8,607 nt of DNA from JANNGZ01 sp031404155 (GTDB lineage: Bacteria; Pseudomonadota; Gammaproteobacteria; Burkholderiales; Burkholderiaceae_C), in assembly GCA_031404155.1 (NCBI GenBank), contig JANNGZ010000475.1:1-8607 (forward strand), written 5' to 3'. Under the pieces are notes generated by a model. That model ran no database searches and was not told the DNA's origin. It worked only from the letters and a program-made list of their open reading frames with translations. Every line of letters starts with the position of its first letter. Within the stretch, counting starts at the first letter, position 1. Shown here piece after piece: positions 1 to 6,542 of this stretch. The translations under genes were made by a program, and so were the position numbers.

Positions 1-19
1 CGAGTTTGTCTGCATGCCT

Positions 20-46
20 CGCGGCAGGTGGTGCCCGGTGCGGGCT
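20..46 (-). repeat. inverted copy of the core of the 87-base tandem repeat
   Basis: Read on the minus strand, these 27 bases match bases 311-337 of the downstream tandem repeat at 26 of 27 positions (the mismatch is at 29). They match the first repeat copy, 224-250, slightly less well. A second, inner inverted pair lies at 72-82 and 166-176 (perfect 11 bases). The stretch 20-337 is therefore a nested inverted-repeat region. The match was found by reading the sequence by eye. Its function is unknown. Confidence 0.75.
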
Positions 47-182
47 TACTGGGGGGCGGCGAGGAACGCAGCCCTGGGGTCGGCGCGCGCAGCGCGCTTC
101 GTAAACTGACTCGCCGCGGCTGTCCGAGTGCAGCGAACGAAGTGAGCGTAGCGAGTTCGGCGGCGCGACCCCAGGGTGAGTA

Positions 183-430
183 CCGCAGCGAAGTCGGCGC
201 GAAGCGCTGACCGACTCCGAGTGAGCCCGCAGCGGGCACCGCCTGCCGCGACGCGCGCACGCGCAGGGGCCGCAGCGGAGTCCGCGCACAGCGCTAACCA
301 ACCCAGCATGAGCCCGCACCGGGCACCGCCTGCCGCGACGCGCGCACGCGCAGGGCCGCAGCGGAGTCGGCGCGCAGCGCTGACCGACCCAGCATGAGCC
401 CCGCCGGGCACCGCCTGCCGCGACGCGCAT
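183..430. repeat. imperfect tandem repeat, unit about 87 bases
   Basis: Two full units are visible, 222-308 (87 bases) and 309-394 (86 bases). They differ at about six positions plus one single-base gap. A partial unit precedes them (183-221, the second half of the unit) and another follows (395-430, the first half). Each unit starts with a GAGCCCGC-type sequence, continues with GGGCACCGCCTGCCGCGACG, and ends near CAGCGCTGACC. The array lies just beyond the stop codon of the minus-strand DUF418 gene. The whole gene-free stretch 1-455 contains this array, the inverted copy at 20-46 and a GAACGAAGTGAGCG-type stretch around 135-160. I see no convincing coding region or RNA gene in it. It may be a dispersed intergenic repeat of the host genome, but copies elsewhere cannot be tested here. 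Confidence 0.8.
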
Positions 431-455
431 CGGCCCGCTGGAGCGGCCTGATAGT

Positions 456-1697
456 TCACGCTGCCGCCGCCGGCCGCGCCGCCGCCGCGCGCCCGTAGGT
501 GAGCACGCGCCACAGGTACTCCATCGGCCCGAACTCGAAGCGCTTGAGCCACCAGACCGACAGCGGTACCTGCAGCGCGAAGAAGATGAACACCGCCAGC
601 AGCAACTCCGCCGCCGGCCCCACCTGGCCCCAGTAACCCAGGCCCCAGCCGTAGAAGATGAAGGTGCCGATCAGCGACTGCATCAGGTAGTTGGTGAGCG
701 GCATTCGGCCCGCCGCGGCCATGCCGCTGAAGCGCTGCTGCCAGGCCGGCTGCTGCGCCAGGCGCACGATGGTGAGCACATAGAACAGCATCAGCCCGAG
801 GCGCGAAAAAATGTAGGCCAGGCCGACCAGGATCTTCAACGGGTGCGGGCCTGGGAAGCGGGTGTACTCGCCGACGATGCCGAAGACGAGCGAACAGCCG
901 ATGCCGATGCCGAGCAGCCACCATTGCAGGCGCTTGACCAGCGGCATCAGCTCGGGGATGCGCCGCACATAGCCGTTGCGGCCGATGTAGAAGCCGATCA
1001 ACATCGTGGTGGTCATCTGCACCCAGAAGCCGAACATGCCCCAGGCGCGCCACAGCGCGTCGTAGAAGTGCACGAACTCGCGTGCGTGTTCGCGCGCCGC
1101 CACCAGGAACGAGCCCTTGCCATAGGCCAGGTTGTTCGAGGCTTCCCAGAGCTTGGCGTCGGCCACCATCGCGGCCACGATGTCCGGGCTCTGAAAGAGG
1201 ATGCGCAGCGTGCCCGAGAGCGGCGTCCAGAGCAGCGTGGCCACCATCATCGCCACGATCACCCGGTTGGACACCTTGTGCAGCAGCAGCAGGCCCAGGC
1301 CGAGCAGTGCGTAGATGTGCAGCACGTCGCCGGTCCAGAACACGCAGGCGTGCAGCAGCGCGAAGGCGAGCAACGCGAGCAGGCGGCGCAGGTACAGGCT
1401 GGCGGCGTGCGCGCGGTCGCGCTCGAGCATGCGGCCGAGCTGGATCGTGAAGCCGATGCCGAAGAGCAGGCTGAACATGCTGTTGAACTTGCCCGAGAAC
1501 AGCATGTCGCGCACGATCTCGGCGTACTTGTTCAGCGGGTCGTTCCACAGCCGCGAGCCGTCGGCCTCGGCGAAGAACGAGGTCGAGAAGCCGGGCATGT
1601 TCATGATGAAGATGCCGAGCAGCGCGAAGCCGCGCACGATGTCCAGCGTGAGGATGCGTTCGCTGCCGGCCAGCGGGCCGGCCAGAGGTGTCGACAT
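456..1697 (-). CDS. DUF418/YeiB-family integral membrane protein
   Basis: The 413-residue product is a polytopic membrane protein of the YeiB/DUF418 family. The N-terminal sequence ERILTLDIVRGFALLGIF (about residues 13-30), with its membrane segment, is the usual family signature. The segment GKFNSMFSLLFGIGF (69-83) is the next conserved block. Several hydrophobic helices follow. The last third (about 320-400) is the DUF418 domain itself, with MPLTNYLMQSLIGTFIFYGW and an FGPMEYLWR motif near the end. Length is normal for the family. The chosen ATG has an AGGGAGAG ribosome binding site 3 bases upstream. Members are thought to be related to membrane acyltransferases, but no substrate is established, so function remains unknown. 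It lies 164 bases downstream of the asparaginase gene on the same strand. A perfect 14-base palindrome (1719-1732) sits in its leader. Confidence 0.9.
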   Translation of the reverse strand: MSTPLAGPLAGSERILTLDIVRGFALLGIFIMNMPGFSTSFFAEADGSRLWNDPLNKYAEIVRDMLFSGKFNSMFSLLFGIGFTIQLGRMLERDRAHAASLYLRRLLALLAFALLHACVFWTGDVLHIYALLGLGLLLLHKVSNRVIVAMMVATLLWTPLSGTLRILFQSPDIVAAMVADAKLWEASNNLAYGKGSFLVAAREHAREFVHFYDALWRAWGMFGFWVQMTTTMLIGFYIGRNGYVRRIPELMPLVKRLQWWLLGIGIGCSLVFGIVGEYTRFPGPHPLKILVGLAYIFSRLGLMLFYVLTIVRLAQQPAWQQRFSGMAAAGRMPLTNYLMQSLIGTFIFYGWGLGYWGQVGPAAELLLAVFIFFALQVPLSVWWLKRFEFGPMEYLWRVLTYGRAAAARPAAAA

Positions 1698-1718
1698 GGG
1701 CTCTCCCTAAAGCGCTGC

Positions 1719-1732
1719 CGCGGCATGCCGCG
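1719..1732. promoter_or_regulatory. 14-base palindrome upstream of the DUF418 gene
   Basis: CGCGGCATGCCGCG is a perfect palindrome ending 22 bases upstream of the DUF418 start codon. It could be an operator, but palindromes made of G and C are expected fairly often in such GC-rich DNA. No promoter hexamers are clear around it. Confidence 0.2.
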
Positions 1733-1861
1733 AGCGGCGAGGAACCATGAGAAACAGGAAGCGGGCGCGATGTTTTGCGACGGGCGGTGAAGCTAGCAGC
1801 CCGAGGGGGCCAACACAATCCCTCGGCGTGTGGAGAGAGCGCCGCCGCGGCCCGGCACCGG

Positions 1862-2902
1862 CTACGCCGAGCGCAGGCCGCGCAGCGTCTCGGTGGCGCG
1901 CAGGCGGCCGACGTCGATGCCGTTCCAGTTCTTCAGCACCAGGTCGCTCAAACCCCGTAGCAGCCTGCGGTCGGCATCGTCGTGCAGCGGCAGCAGCGCT
2001 TCGATCGTGGCGGCCATCGCCACCTCGCAGGCGCGCGCGGTGTTGCCGTCGTCGACCTTGATCGCAATGCCCAGGCCGAGTTCGGGCAGCGCCGCGCAGT
2101 GCACCGCTTCTGCACCCACCTTGCAGAACACCCGTTCGCCGAAGTGCTGCATCACCAGCGTGTCGAAACGGCCCGTGCCGCCGACCATGAACGGCGCGCG
2201 GGCCACCGCGGCACGCAGGCGTTTGGCCGCACTGGCCTGGCCGGGGCGCAGGCCGACGCCGCTGCCGACGCGGGCGAATGCCAGCGCCAGCGCGCGCAGC
2301 GGAATCGCATGGGTGGGGATAGAGCAGCCGTCGGTACCGCGCGCGCTGCTCGAGAGGTCGAAGCCGGTGGTGCTTTGAAGCGCCGCGCTCACCTCGCGCA
2401 TCACCGGATGCTCGGGGGTGATGTAGCCGCGCAGGAAGGCGCGCCGGTCGCCGCCCTCGGCGAGCATGCAGCCCAGGCAGACGAAGCCGGCGTGTTTGCC
2501 CGAGCAGTTGTTGTGCAGCGCAGTGGGTGTTTCGCCGCGCGCCAGCATCTCGCGCAGGGCCGCGTCGCGGACAGGCCAATGCGCGCCACATTCGAGCGCG
2601 CTCTCATCCAGGCCGGCCTTGGCCAGAGCCGATGCGGCGGTGCGCAGGTGCGCGGGCTCGCCGTTGTGCGAAGCGCAGGCGAGTGCGAGTTCTTCGTCGC
2701 TCAAGCCGAAGCGTTCGGCCGCACCGCTTTCCACCAGCGGCAGCGCCTGCAAAACCTTGACCGCGGAGCGCGGGAAGATCGGGCGCTGAATGTCGCCGAG
2801 CGCGGCCACCAGGGCGCCGTCGGCGTCCACCACCGCGACCGCGCCACGGTGCATCGACTCGACGATGCCGCCTCTGCACGCTTGCACCAGCACCGGGTTC
2901 AT
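1862..2902 (-). CDS. L-asparaginase, type II zinc-dependent (Rhizobium etli type, PF06089)
   Basis: The 346-residue product should hydrolyse L-asparagine to aspartate and ammonia. It belongs to the asparaginase II family typified by Rhizobium etli enzymes, unrelated in sequence to the E. coli AnsA/AnsB fold. Visible family motifs are RSAVKVLQ (residues 45-52, the Ser46-x-x-Lys49 pair expected to be catalytic), SHNGEPAH (78-85), NNCSGKHAGF (131-140, with Cys133 and Lys136) and GTDGCSIPTH (189-198, with Cys193). In characterised relatives, cysteines and a lysine from these last two motifs bind a zinc ion. No signal peptide is seen, so it is probably cytoplasmic. The reading frame stays open far upstream, antisense to the EamA gene. 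The ATG at 2902 is chosen because the family normally starts just before such an LVQACRGG motif and because AAGGAA lies a suitable distance upstream. It is transcribed divergently from the EamA gene. Confidence 0.93.
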   Translation of the reverse strand: MNPVLVQACRGGIVESMHRGAVAVVDADGALVAALGDIQRPIFPRSAVKVLQALPLVESGAAERFGLSDEELALACASHNGEPAHLRTAASALAKAGLDESALECGAHWPVRDAALREMLARGETPTALHNNCSGKHAGFVCLGCMLAEGGDRRAFLRGYITPEHPVMREVSAALQSTTGFDLSSSARGTDGCSIPTHAIPLRALALAFARVGSGVGLRPGQASAAKRLRAAVARAPFMVGGTGRFDTLVMQHFGERVFCKVGAEAVHCAALPELGLGIAIKVDDGNTARACEVAMAATIEALLPLHDDADRRLLRGLSDLVLKNWNGIDVGRLRATETLRGLRSA

Positions 2903-2944
2903 CGGAAGAGTTCCTTGGCGGAGTGATGCCTCCGCGACAGGCCG

Positions 2945-2950
2945 ATTATC
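2945..2950 (-). promoter_or_regulatory. candidate -10 element for the asparaginase gene
   Basis: On the minus strand the bases read GATAAT, a five-of-six match to the sigma-70 -10 consensus, 43 bases upstream of the asparaginase ATG. No good -35 hexamer is seen at 16-18 bases spacing. That place is occupied by the perfect hairpin at 2965-2990, which suggests either a regulated promoter or a chance match. Confidence 0.35.
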
Positions 2951-2964
2951 GGACGCTGGCGTAG

Positions 2965-2990
2965 GCTCGCCGGCCGGGCGGCCGGCGAGC
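2965..2990. promoter_or_regulatory. perfect 11-bp inverted repeat in the divergent intergenic region
   Basis: GCTCGCCGGCC (2965-2975) and its exact complement GGCCGGCGAGC (2980-2990) are separated by four bases. The repeat lies between the divergent asparaginase and EamA genes and covers the expected -35 position of the asparaginase promoter candidate. It has no T-tract on either strand, so it is not a typical terminator. It could be a regulator binding site or a dispersed GC-rich palindromic element. A smaller 6-bp stem (2918-2923 with 2930-2935) lies closer to the asparaginase start. Confidence 0.5.
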
Positions 2991-3091
2991 TGGCCGGGCA
3001 GGTAGCCTGTTGCCGCCAACTCAGCCCGCCGACCGACCCCGCCCGCCGCCGGTATGCCTGCAAATCGACCAGGCACGGCCCGCTCACCCGC

Positions 3092-3973
3092 ATGTCCCCC
3101 CTCGCACTCACCCTCGTCCTGATCGCCGCGCTGCTGCACGCCACCTGGAACATCGCGGCCAAGAAGGCCGGCGGCGGCGGGCACTTCGTGTTCGTGTGTG
3201 CGGTGATGACGACCGTGTTGTGGGCGCCAGTGGCGCTGTGGTTTGGCGTCGCGCAGGTGGGCCGCTGGGGCGAGCTCCAATGGGGCCTGGTGTTCGCAAG
3301 CGGCATGGTGCACCTGCTCTACTTCAACACCCTGCTGCGCGGTTATCGGGAGGCCGACCTGACCGTGGTCTACCCGGTGGCACGCGGCAGCGGCCCGCTG
3401 CTGTCGGTGGCGCTGGCGGTGCTGCTGCTCGGCGAAACGCTGTCGCTGGTGGGTTTTGCCGGCGTGCTCGCGGTGTGCGGCGGGGTGTTCCTGATCGCCG
3501 GCGGGCCCGCACTCTGGCGCCAGGCCCATGACCCGGAAAAACGCGCGCGGGTGTGCCAGGGTTTGAAGTGGGGCGCGCTCACCGGCGGCTTGATCGCGGC
3601 CTACACCGTGATCGACGGCTATGCGGTCAAAGTGCTGCTGATGGCGCCGATCCTGGTCGAGTGGTTCAGCAACCTGCTGCGCATTCCCTTCATGTTGCCC
3701 AACGCGCTGCGCGACCCCGCGGGCCAGAGGGCGGCCTGGCGCACCCAGTGGCGCCATGCCTTGGTGGTGGCTGTGCTCGGGCCGCTGGGTTATCTGCTGG
3801 TGCTCTATGCGGTGACGATGGCGCCGCTGTCGCATGTGGCGCCGGCACGCGAGGTCTCGATGCTCTTCGCCGCGCTGCTCGGCGGCCGCCTGCTCGGCGA
3901 AGGCGACCGCGGCGCGCGTGTCGCGGGCGCGGCGTGCATTGCGCTCGGGGTGGCGGCACTGGCGCTGGGTTGA
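3092..3973 (+). CDS. EamA/DMT-family membrane transporter
   Basis: The 293-residue product looks like a drug/metabolite transporter superfamily permease with about ten hydrophobic helices and two EamA repeats. The first repeat begins with LVLIAALLHATWNIAAKKA (residues 8-26) and ends with the typical YPVARGSGPLLSVALAVLLL (94-113) followed by GE. The second begins about residue 160 and ends with LSHVAPAREVSMLFAALLGG (246-265), then RLLGEGD. Length is normal. The substrate cannot be told from sequence; members export amino acids, metabolites or drugs. The ATG at 3092 gives the expected family N-terminus, but no good ribosome binding site precedes it. It faces away from the asparaginase gene. The DUF429 gene starts 33 bases downstream and is probably co-transcribed. 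Confidence 0.9.
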   Translation: MSPLALTLVLIAALLHATWNIAAKKAGGGGHFVFVCAVMTTVLWAPVALWFGVAQVGRWGELQWGLVFASGMVHLLYFNTLLRGYREADLTVVYPVARGSGPLLSVALAVLLLGETLSLVGFAGVLAVCGGVFLIAGGPALWRQAHDPEKRARVCQGLKWGALTGGLIAAYTVIDGYAVKVLLMAPILVEWFSNLLRIPFMLPNALRDPAGQRAAWRTQWRHALVVAVLGPLGYLLVLYAVTMAPLSHVAPAREVSMLFAALLGGRLLGEGDRGARVAGAACIALGVAALALG

Positions 3974-4006
3974 GTGCCGGGTTTCTTGCACCTCCACAAT
4001 CCCCGC

Positions 4007-4825
4007 ATGACATCGCCCGCCGGCATGCCGCTCGTCGGCGTTGATTTTTCAAGTGCGCCCACGCGCCGCAAGCCGGTGCTGGTGGCCTCGGGCCGCATCG
4101 AGCGCGGCGCCTTGCGCCTCGCTGGCCTGCACACGCACAACACGCTGGAAGCCTTCGGCGCCTGGCTGCAAACCAGCGGCCCCTGGCTCGGCGGCTTCGA
4201 CTTTCCCTTCGGCCTGCCGCGCGAGTTGACCGAAGCGCTGGGCTGGCCGCGTGAGTGGCTGCCGCTGATGCGCCGCTACGCCGCACTGCCGCGCGACCAG
4301 GTGCGCGCCACCTTCGCCGCGTTCTGTGCCGCCCGGCCCGCGGGCCACAAGTTTGCGCACCGTGCCTGCGACGGCCCGGCGGGTTCGAGCCCGTCGATGA
4401 AGTGGGTGAACCCGCCGGTGGCGCTGATGCTGCACGCGGGGGTGCCGCTGTTGATCGACGCCGGCGTGCACCTGCCGGGGCTGCATGCCGGCGACATGCA
4501 ACGCGTGGCGCTCGAGGCCTACCCCGGCCTGGTGGCGCACGAGCTGATCGGCCGGCGCTCGTACAAGAGCGACACGCGTGCGATGCAAAACCATGAACGC
4601 CTGATCGCACGCAAGGATTTGCTCGACGCGCTGGACTTCGGTGCCTGGCGTGGGCTGCGCGTGAAGCTCACCCATGCGCAGCGCGACGCGCTGGTGGATG
4701 ACGCGAGCGGCGACCGGCTCGACGCGCTGCTCTGTCTGGCGCTCGCGGCGTGGGCGAGCACGCGCGAAAACTGGGGGCTGCCGGCGGTGATCGACCCGCT
4801 GGAAGGCTGGATCGTCGGGGCTTGA
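4007..4825 (+). CDS. DUF429 domain protein (predicted RNase H-like fold)
   Basis: The 272-residue product is a full-length DUF429 protein, a family predicted to have an RNase H-like nuclease fold but without an established substrate. Conserved acidic positions are visible: Asp13 in VGVDFSSAP, Asp65 in GGFDFPFGLP, Glu170 in LEAYPG and Asp236/Asp239 in SGDRLDALLCLALAAW. Their spacing fits a metal-binding active site. The frame also allows a GTG at 3974 and an ATG at 4025. The ATG at 4007 is preferred because it leaves a short normal N-terminus before the first beta strand. No start has a clear ribosome binding site. It lies behind the EamA gene. One base after its stop codon begins the GTG of the ruined helicase, suggesting the two were once one transcription unit. 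Confidence 0.85.
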   Translation: MTSPAGMPLVGVDFSSAPTRRKPVLVASGRIERGALRLAGLHTHNTLEAFGAWLQTSGPWLGGFDFPFGLPRELTEALGWPREWLPLMRRYAALPRDQVRATFAAFCAARPAGHKFAHRACDGPAGSSPSMKWVNPPVALMLHAGVPLLIDAGVHLPGLHAGDMQRVALEAYPGLVAHELIGRRSYKSDTRAMQNHERLIARKDLLDALDFGAWRGLRVKLTHAQRDALVDDASGDRLDALLCLALAAWASTRENWGLPAVIDPLEGWIVGA

Positions 4826-5384
4826 CGTGGCCGACCCGAACGACGCCGACGCGCAGCCGCGGCTCGACTCGAAAGCTGGTTCTGACAGCCGTTCGATTAC
4901 CAGCGCGAGGTGTGGGCTGCGATGCACGCCGGCCGCCCCGAGTTGCTGCACGCCACCACCCGCAGCAGCAAAACCTAAGCGGTGTGGTTCGGCGCGCTGC
5001 TGCGGCGGCCTCACTCGGCGTGCCGTTGCGAGGGCGGACCGCGCCGCCGCTCACCGTGTTGTGGCTGACCCCGATGCGTGCACTGGCGGCCGACACCACA
5101 CGCGCGTTGCAGTTGCCGCTGCCCGACGTGTCGCCCGCTTGGACCGTGGACCAGCGCACCGGCGACACCACGGGTGCGAAGCGAGCACGGCAGGCCCGGC
5201 GCAGGCCCAGCGCGCTGGTGACGGCGCCGGAATCGGTGAGCCTGATGCTGACCCAGGAGCGCGCGCGCGAGGTGCTGGCCGGTGTGCAGGTGGTGATCGT
5301 CGACGAGTGGCATGAATTGATCGGCAACAAGCGCGGGGTGCAGGTGCAGCTGGCCGTGGCGCGCTTGCGGCGCTTCAATCCGTC

Positions 5385-5460
5385 CCACACCCACACCCAC
5401 ACCCACACCCACAACCACACCCACAACCACAACCACAACCACAACCACAACCACACCCAC
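5385..5460. repeat. hexanucleotide repeat (CCACAC/CCACAA), 12.7 units
   Basis: Twelve consecutive six-base units, CCACAC or CCACAA, plus a final CCAC fill 76 bases without interruption. In one frame this reads as His-Thr and His-Asn dipeptides. It lies inside the helicase pseudogene, exactly between the block after the DEXH box and the LVRGR block, where motif III should be. On the minus strand, GGG runs at 5384-5386, 5390-5392, 5396-5398, 5402-5404 and 5408-5410 are separated by three bases each, a classic potential G-quadruplex. The copy number may vary between strains. Confidence 0.97.
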
Positions 5461-5717
5461 GCCCCTGCTCGTGCGCGGCCGCGTCGAAAAAAACCTGGTC
5501 ATCGATACGTTGCTGCCCGCCGACCCCGGCCGCTTCTCCTGGAGCGGCCACCTCGGCGCGCAGATGCAGCTGCCGGTGCCTGCCGCTGATGGTGGAGCGG
5601 TTCCGCGAGGAGCTGTCCACCGAGAAGCTGGTGGATCGGTTGACGCGGATTCTGGCCGAGGCCGGCGCCGTGCTGGACGCGCAGGCTGTGCCACCGGCCG
5701 CGGGCATGGCGGCGCCC

Positions 5718-5746
5718 TCGACGGGCTCGCGGCGGCGGCCTAAAAT
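5718..5746 (+). promoter_or_regulatory. candidate sigma-70 promoter for the toxin-antitoxin pair
   Basis: TCGACG (5718-5723) and TAAAAT (5741-5746) are separated by 17 bases and lie 31 bases upstream of the antitoxin ATG. They match the -35 and -10 consensus at four and five of six positions. The site lies within the last codons of the helicase remnant. It is a reading-based candidate only. Confidence 0.35.
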
Positions 5747-5777
5747 ACCTACCGAGTAAAACTTCCAGGGGAAGTGC

Positions 5778-6014
5778 ATGAGCACCGTATTGATTTCCAC
5801 CAAGGGGCAAATCGTCTTGCCGGTTGCTGTGCGTAAGGCCTTGGGGCTCAAGCCGGGCATGCGGGTCACGGTGAAGCTGGACGGCAAGCACGCACGCCTC
5901 ACGCCGGCGCCGGCAAAAGCCGCAGCGACGCTGCAAGAGATTCAGGCGCTTCTGAAATACGTCGGCCCGGCGGTGCCGGTAGGCGCCCTGCGCGTCACCG
6001 ACTACAAGGGCTGA
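5778..6014 (+). CDS. vapB: AbrB/MazE-type antitoxin (VapB-like)
   Basis: The 78-residue product has an N-terminal SpoVT-AbrB swapped-hairpin DNA-binding domain (about residues 4-45: ISTKGQIVLPVAVRKALGLK, then PGMRV). A short tail (about 50-78) ends in ALRVTDYKG and should wrap around the toxin. It is expected to bind its own promoter and neutralise the PIN-domain toxin encoded three bases downstream. AGGGGAAG at 5767-5774 is a good ribosome binding site for the ATG at 5778. The gene is intact and directly follows the last codons of the helicase pseudogene, so it may have inserted there or become adjacent through the deletion. Confidence 0.9.
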   Translation: MSTVLISTKGQIVLPVAVRKALGLKPGMRVTVKLDGKHARLTPAPAKAAATLQEIQALLKYVGPAVPVGALRVTDYKG

Positions 6015-6017
6015 CGC

Positions 6018-6413
6018 ATGCGCGCGGTAGACACCAATGTGCTGGTCCGCGCGCTGGTGGGCGATGACGCCGCGCAGGCCGCGCGGGCCGAAACATTGAT
6101 GCGCGAGCACGAAATATTCGTGCCCGTCACCGTGATGCTCGAACTGGAATGGGTGCTGCGCTCGCGCTATGCCTTTCCTCCCAAGACCATCGCGCTGGCG
6201 TTTGCCAAGCTCGCCGCGCTCGGCAACGTGGTGGTGGGCGAGCGGGAGGCCGTGCTCCGCGCCGCGGCCCGGGCTGCGCAGGGCTGGGACTTTGCCGATG
6301 CCTTGCACCACGCGCTGAGCGAGGGCTGCGACGATTTCGTCACGCTCGATGCCGACCTTGCCCGTCGCGCTCGGCGCGACTCGAAGCTTGTGCCGGTAGT
6401 CACGAAAATTTGA
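6018..6413 (+). CDS. vapC: PIN-domain ribonuclease toxin (VapC-like)
   Basis: The 131-residue product is a full-length PIN-domain protein. The expected acidic metal ligands are visible: Asp5 in MRAVDTNVLVRAL, Glu42 in VMLELEWVL, and Asp91 and Asp94 in GWDFADALHHA; Asp111 in FVTLDADLARRA is a further candidate. Family members are magnesium-dependent endoribonucleases that cut tRNA or rRNA and stop growth when the antitoxin is lost. The target here cannot be told. AAGGG (6006-6010) inside the antitoxin gene's end serves as ribosome binding site for ATG 6018, and the gap to the antitoxin stop codon is three bases. The arrangement is that of a standard type II toxin-antitoxin operon. Confidence 0.92.
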   Translation: MRAVDTNVLVRALVGDDAAQAARAETLMREHEIFVPVTVMLELEWVLRSRYAFPPKTIALAFAKLAALGNVVVGEREAVLRAAARAAQGWDFADALHHALSEGCDDFVTLDADLARRARRDSKLVPVVTKI

Positions 6414-6515
6414 GCCCGAACAGTGGGTCTGCGCGATGACCCGTCGTCGAACCGACGCCGCTCTCACTCCGGATAGCTACCATTGCCGCAAGCATCTCGC
6501 CCAGCACGGGACGCG

Positions 6516-6529
6516 TCGATTGCAATCGA
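6516..6529. promoter_or_regulatory. 14-base palindrome at the NTPase-remnant start
   Basis: TCGATTGCAATCGA is a perfect palindrome. Its last base is also the first base of AAAGGGAG (6529-6536), the ribosome binding site of the NTPase remnant. It is less GC-rich than its surroundings, so chance is a little less likely than for GC palindromes. It could be an operator of the lost gene. The rest of 6414-6542 shows no gene. Confidence 0.3.
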
Positions 6530-6542
6530 AAGGGAGCTGACG

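Larger units (their letters stand above)
4827..5759 (+). pseudogene. degenerate ligase-associated DEXH-box helicase (Lhr-like)
   Basis: This is the wreck of a superfamily 2 DNA helicase that is about 800 residues long when intact. Pieces lie in three frames. The start is probably GTG 4827 (VADPNDADAQPRLDS). Then come PFDYQREVWAAMHAGR and HATTRSSKT (4886-4975), with in-frame stops at 4883-4885 and 4976-4978. The family Walker A HATTGAGKT is ruined, because both loop glycines are lost. From about 5041 another frame carries motif Ia (LTPMRALAADTTRAL), RTGDT, APESVSLMLT and the DEXH box VIVDEWHELIGNKRGVQVQL, ending with RLRRFNP near 5383. A hexanucleotide repeat follows. A third piece, PLLVRGRVEKNLVIDTLLPA to GAQMQLPV (5462-5578), resembles the segment after motif III. 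A fourth piece, LPLMVERFREELSTEKLVDR (5580-5759), resembles the protein's C-terminal end, so more than half of the gene is missing between pieces three and four. It cannot make a working helicase. Confidence 0.85.

Noticed and set aside
46..1818. Long 590-residue minus-strand frame overlapping the DUF418 gene
   Set aside because: It is out of frame with a clear DUF418 protein, made of Arg/Ala/His-rich sequence without domains, a typical shadow in GC-rich DNA.
1801..1826. 7-bp stem (CCGAGGG/CCCTCGG) downstream of the asparaginase gene as a terminator
   Set aside because: The loop is 12 bases and no T-tract follows on the minus strand, so evidence for intrinsic termination is too weak.
2903..3997. 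Upstream extension of the asparaginase frame, giving a 711-residue reading
   Set aside because: It is antisense to the EamA gene, is low in hydrophobic residues and rich in His/Gln/Arg as expected of a shadow frame, and asparaginases of this family start at the 2902 ATG.
5387..5460. Histidine-rich (His-Thr/His-Asn) peptide as a metal-binding domain
   Set aside because: The reading comes from a simple DNA repeat inside a broken gene, and the frame does not join both flanking helicase pieces, so a functional metal-binding protein is unlikely.
4668..5902. Long minus-strand frames rich in Val/Gly/Trp across the hexamer repeat
   Set aside because: They are translations of the complement of the repeat and of the helicase remnant, with no recognisable domain or credible start site.
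6425..6442. GGGTC/GACCC stem after the VapC gene as a terminator
   Set aside because: Only five base pairs and no T-tract, and such short stems are common by chance here.
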